From NCBI GenBank assembly GCA_030065125.1, contig JASJDM010000014.1, positions 1 through 64,000 on the forward strand: a stretch of DNA of 64,000 bases, written 5' to 3'. The position numbers were made by a program, and so were the translations under genes. The DNA is from Lysobacterales bacterium (GTDB lineage Bacteria; Pseudomonadota; Gammaproteobacteria; Xanthomonadales; SZUA-38). Shown piece after piece: positions 61,617 through 64,000 of this stretch. A model generated the notes under the pieces. The model did not search any database and was not told the origin of the DNA. It saw nothing but the letters and a program-made list of their open reading frames with translations. How positions within the stretch are numbered: position 1 is the stretch's first letter; every line of letters starts with the position of its first letter.

Positions 61617-62444
61617 TCAGCGCTTCCTGGGCGCCGCAGCCAGGGTGTCCTGGTATCTTGGAAACCCCGCTTCGGTGCGAAACCGCTCCAGGTGCCGGGA
61701 GAACACCGTGGTCCGAGCCACCCGGTCCAGATCCCGGATCAGCTGTTCCAGGTCACCACCGCCGCGTCTACAGCAGGCGACGTACTGTCTCAGCACGTCG
61801 ACCATATGGGTTTTGTTCTGTCGCTGCAGGGCCTGGTTGACCTGCAGAAAGTAGGCGGCACCGCCCCAGTACATGGTGGGATACTTGCGCTCGGCCCGCA
61901 GCCGTGGAGCCGCTTCAGCGAAGGGCCGGTCCTGGTGGCTGTAGCTACGCCGGGCCCGGTCCAGTTTCTGGCCGTAGCGCTGCAGCATCTCCTGCCGGGA
62001 AATGATCCCCATGTCGTGCATGACCTGATACTGCATGAAGCTGGCAAACCCTTCGGCAAACCAGGAATGACTGCGTCCGAGGTAGGGAAAAACAAGGTGA
62101 CTGAGTTCATGGGCCGCGGTCCAGTCCTCGCGCAGGTCCTTGAGGGAGAATCGGGGATCCACATGGAAGTGGACACCCTGGCGGTAGGAGCGGCGCTCGG
62201 TGTTGGCCCAGGGCACCGGTTCGCCGGCGCGGGTACGGTGGAAGTAGATCTGGACATCAAAAGGCAGTTCTCCCACCAGCGCCTCGACGCCGGCATGAAC
62301 CTCGCTGACCCAGCTCATCAGCTTGCTTTTGTCCTCCCGGCTGAAATGGTCTTCCCAATGGAACCGCAGATCGGCCAGGGCCGCTGGCAGGTGCCCCAGA
62401 CAGAGCAGGAAAACGGCGGCTTTCATTGAGTGCGGCATATTCAT
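61617..62444 (-). CDS. Secreted HExxH gluzincin-like metallopeptidase
   Basis: 275 residues, signal peptide about 1-24 (ending AALA). The zinc site is HELSH (112-116), with the third ligand Glu131 in WFAEGFASFMQ; the gap of 14 residues is shorter than the 18 of M1 aminopeptidases. Family unassigned, but catalysis by zinc is well supported. MYWGGAAYFLQ later fits the substrate-cleft helices of gluzincins. Probably acts in the periplasm or outside the cell. Three Met codons near the start make the exact beginning uncertain. Confidence 0.82.
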   Translation of the reverse strand: MNMPHSMKAAVFLLCLGHLPAALADLRFHWEDHFSREDKSKLMSWVSEVHAGVEALVGELPFDVQIYFHRTRAGEPVPWANTERRSYRQGVHFHVDPRFSLKDLREDWTAAHELSHLVFPYLGRSHSWFAEGFASFMQYQVMHDMGIISRQEMLQRYGQKLDRARRSYSHQDRPFAEAAPRLRAERKYPTMYWGGAAYFLQVNQALQRQNKTHMVDVLRQYVACCRRGGGDLEQLIRDLDRVARTTVFSRHLERFRTEAGFPRYQDTLAAAPRKR

Positions 62445-62576
62445 CGGGTCAGGTTACGCCAATCCAAGTTCAGCTGCCGTGAAAACATTTTTTTGACCGG
62501 TTTGAATCCAAAATCCGCCTCACTGCGAATAATCAACCGAGCGCAGGGACAAATCGACTGATAGGAGTCATACAGC

Positions 62577-63383
62577 ATGAACAAACTGACGAACATTTTT
62601 GCCCTTGCCCTGGTGTCCGTGGCGCTGGTGGGCAGTCCTGCCGCGGCCGGCGGTCACAAGAACAGCAACAGTCTCAAGAACAGCAACACGATTGTGGACG
62701 TTGCCGCCTCTGCCGGGCAGTTCAACACCCTGATCGCAGCCGCCAAGGCCGCTGGCCTGGCCGGGGCACTGGCCGGTGACGGCCCTCTCACTGTGTTTGC
62801 CCCCACCGACGAAGCCTTCGCCGCGCTGCCCGCCGGCACGGTGGAAAACCTGCTCAGACCCGAGAACAAGGAGCAGCTGGTGGCCATCCTGACCTACCAC
62901 GTGGCACCGGCAAAGCTGAAAGCCAGCGATGTCGTTGCCCGCTCCAGCATCGAAACCCTGAACGGCCAATCGCCGGAGATCACCGTGGACGGCAGTGAAG
63001 TGCGTATCGACGGCGCCAACATCGTCAGCGTGGACATTGCCGCCAGCAACGGCATCATCCACGTCATCGACAAGGTACTGCTTCCGCCCACAAAAATGAG
63101 CGCCAGCAGCAAGACACGTAAGGTCATCGACCTGGCCATCGCCAAGGGCGCGCCCATGTACAACCACGGCAACGCCCAGGCCTGTGCCGACATCTACGAG
63201 GTGGCTGCAACCAGCCTGCTGACCATGGATGATTCACTCAACCGTGACCAGCGTCGGGTGCTGCAGCGCGCCATCGCCCGGGCCAACGACACCCACAGCG
63301 CCAGTCGCAGCGCCTGGATCATGCGTGACGCGCTGGACGCTGTTTATGATGGCAGCATGCCCATGATGCTGACCGCCAATTGA
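62577..63383 (+). CDS. Secreted fasciclin-domain protein with C-terminal helical extension
   Basis: 268 residues, signal peptide 1-24. One FAS1 domain (about 37-172) has both conserved boxes, LTVFAPTDEAFAAL (H1) and NGIIHVIDKVLLPP (H2), as in cell-surface adhesion proteins. A further ~90 residues of helical sequence (RKVIDLAIAKGAPMYNHGNA, then CADIYEVAATSLL) follow, unlike single-domain FAS1 proteins. The next gene is an ECF sigma factor 64 bases on, a common arrangement in which the sigma controls the fasciclin gene. AGGAG precedes the ATG. Confidence 0.9.
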   Translation: MNKLTNIFALALVSVALVGSPAAAGGHKNSNSLKNSNTIVDVAASAGQFNTLIAAAKAAGLAGALAGDGPLTVFAPTDEAFAALPAGTVENLLRPENKEQLVAILTYHVAPAKLKASDVVARSSIETLNGQSPEITVDGSEVRIDGANIVSVDIAASNGIIHVIDKVLLPPTKMSASSKTRKVIDLAIAKGAPMYNHGNAQACADIYEVAATSLLTMDDSLNRDQRRVLQRAIARANDTHSASRSAWIMRDALDAVYDGSMPMMLTAN

Positions 63384-63447
63384 TCCGTATCAGCGTTGAT
63401 TCAGTGCAGCCCGCCGTCCGGCGGGCTGCCGCTTGGAACAGGGAATA

Positions 63448-63990
63448 ATGGACCAGGACCTCTTGCAGCGCATTGCCGAGGGTGACAGCAACGCCGTTGC
63501 CCGGTGTGTCCGGCAATACGGTCCGCGGATCTGGTCCCTGGCCCGCAGGTTCAGCCGCACCCCCCAGGATGCTGAGGATGCGGTGCAGGAGGTATTCATG
63601 GCCATATGGAGATCGGCCGGAAAATTTGATTCGAGCAAGGCAGAGGAAGCCACATTCATTACCATGGTGGCGCGACGGCGACTGATTGACCGGATGCGCC
63701 GCGCGTCAGCTCAACCTGAAGCGTCTGATCCCATACCCGAGGACTGGCACCCGGGACAACTGGGATCCAGCGCGGAGGATTCTGCGGAAGTCCAGGCCAT
63801 CACCGATCTGCTGGCGCAGTTTGACAGTCCCCAGCGGGAAATCATCGCCATGTCGGTGTACGGCGGGTATTCCCACTCGGCCATCGCAGATCGGCTGGAA
63901 ATACCGCTGGGCACGGTCAAGACCCACCTTCGGCGCGGTTTGGATCGCGTCCGGCAGGTACTGAACATCGCGGAGGAGGTGACGCCGTGA
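63448..63990 (+). CDS. ECF-type RNA polymerase sigma factor
   Basis: 180 residues from the ATG before DQDLLQRIAEG (CAGGGA upstream; a TTG extension adds only five residues). Region 2 includes DAEDAVQEVFMAIWRSA, and region 4 includes SPQREIIAMSVYGGYSHSAI with RLEIPLGTVKTHLRRGLDRV. It resembles SigK-type/fasciclin-linked ECF factors. Its stop overlaps the start of the next frame (GTGA), the usual coupling to an anti-sigma. Confidence 0.94.
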   Translation: MDQDLLQRIAEGDSNAVARCVRQYGPRIWSLARRFSRTPQDAEDAVQEVFMAIWRSAGKFDSSKAEEATFITMVARRRLIDRMRRASAQPEASDPIPEDWHPGQLGSSAEDSAEVQAITDLLAQFDSPQREIIAMSVYGGYSHSAIADRLEIPLGTVKTHLRRGLDRVRQVLNIAEEVTP

Positions 63991-64000
63991 GCCAATTCTC
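63987..64000 (+). CDS. Start of a truncated gene, probably the anti-sigma factor
   Basis: Only 14 bases are in the window. GTG overlaps the sigma stop as GTGA and GGAGGAGGT lies nine bases upstream, so translation almost certainly begins here. The identity as anti-sigma is inferred from position alone. Confidence 0.55.

Noticed and set aside
61278..62429. 383-residue plus-strand frame over psuG and the HELSH peptidase gene
   Set aside because: Antisense of two well-supported genes; no domain of its own.
1..64000. CRISPR array, IS element, prophage or rRNA operon
   Set aside because: No regularly spaced repeats, transposase, integrase, phage structural gene or rRNA sequence was seen; the palindrome clusters are irregular in spacing.

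Overview
This is 64 kb of GC-rich chromosomal DNA from a Gram-negative bacterium. Lipoboxes, outer-membrane barrel and secretion signals, RecBC, GreB and ProBA point to a gammaproteobacterium. The many secreted beta-propeller proteins, the M16 peptidase pair and a recurring C-terminal surface repeat resemble Wenzhouxiangella/Xanthomonadales-type genomes. That placement is an impression from protein style and was not computed. Coding density is high, ATGA/GTGA overlaps are common, and I see no IS element, prophage, CRISPR array or rRNA.

Layout, left to right. 1-2 kb: a secretin-fragment lipoprotein followed by an ECF sigma factor and a small membrane partner. 2-5.4 kb: an overlapping operon of an S33-type hydrolase and a NatAB-like ABC exporter. 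5.4-7 kb: a wax-ester/DGAT acyltransferase read from behind a tRNA-Pro(GGG). 7.2-14 kb: the highlight, a beta-propeller/di-haem secreted protein, a decahaem MtrA/DmsE-type cytochrome and an MtrB/PioB-type porin, together a probable outer-membrane electron conduit. 14-18.6 kb: a DUF819 membrane protein and an active/inactive M16 peptidase pair. 18.7-22 kb: aldehyde dehydrogenase, then an Lrp-type regulator divergent from alanine dehydrogenase. 22-26 kb: proA, proB, greB and a Rossmann/DUF2520 protein. 26-28 kb: small proteins (SnoaL-like, EF-hand, GGCT) and a lysozyme-like lipoprotein. 28-33 kb (minus strand): glycosyltransferase, sensor-phosphatase, degenerate AAA-like protein and a class III aminotransferase. 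33.5-40 kb: recC-recB with no recD beside them. 40-43 kb: two tandem DUF6502 proteins and a secreted Cys-rich protein. 43-44.5 kb: a BigR/SqrR-like ArsR repressor and a rhodanese, separated by a class II aldolase. 44.5-47.4 kb: an ECF sigma / HEAT-repeat anti-sigma / two DUF4097 operon. 47.5-51.5 kb: a PRPP-synthase paralogue, an EAL protein, a methyltransferase, a ChaC-like enzyme and a YciI protein. 51.5-52.2 kb: a gene-free, palindrome-rich island. 52.2-60.7 kb: two large secreted sortilin/BNR propeller proteins flanking small membrane and regulatory genes. 60.7-64 kb: psuG, a secreted HExxH protein, and a fasciclin protein followed by an ECF sigma factor and the first bases of its probable anti-sigma gene.

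Themes. The cell invests in envelope and surface functions: three ECF sigma loci in 64 kb, each with a neighbouring membrane or secreted target; secreted propellers sharing a paired GxW-GHG repeat; and a predicted route for electrons across the outer membrane. The most unusual items are the propeller/di-haem plus MtrAB-like operon, the shared C-terminal repeat module, the pseudo-ATPase paired with a PP2C sensor phosphatase, and the palindrome island. All functions are inferred from sequence reading alone; no database search was run.
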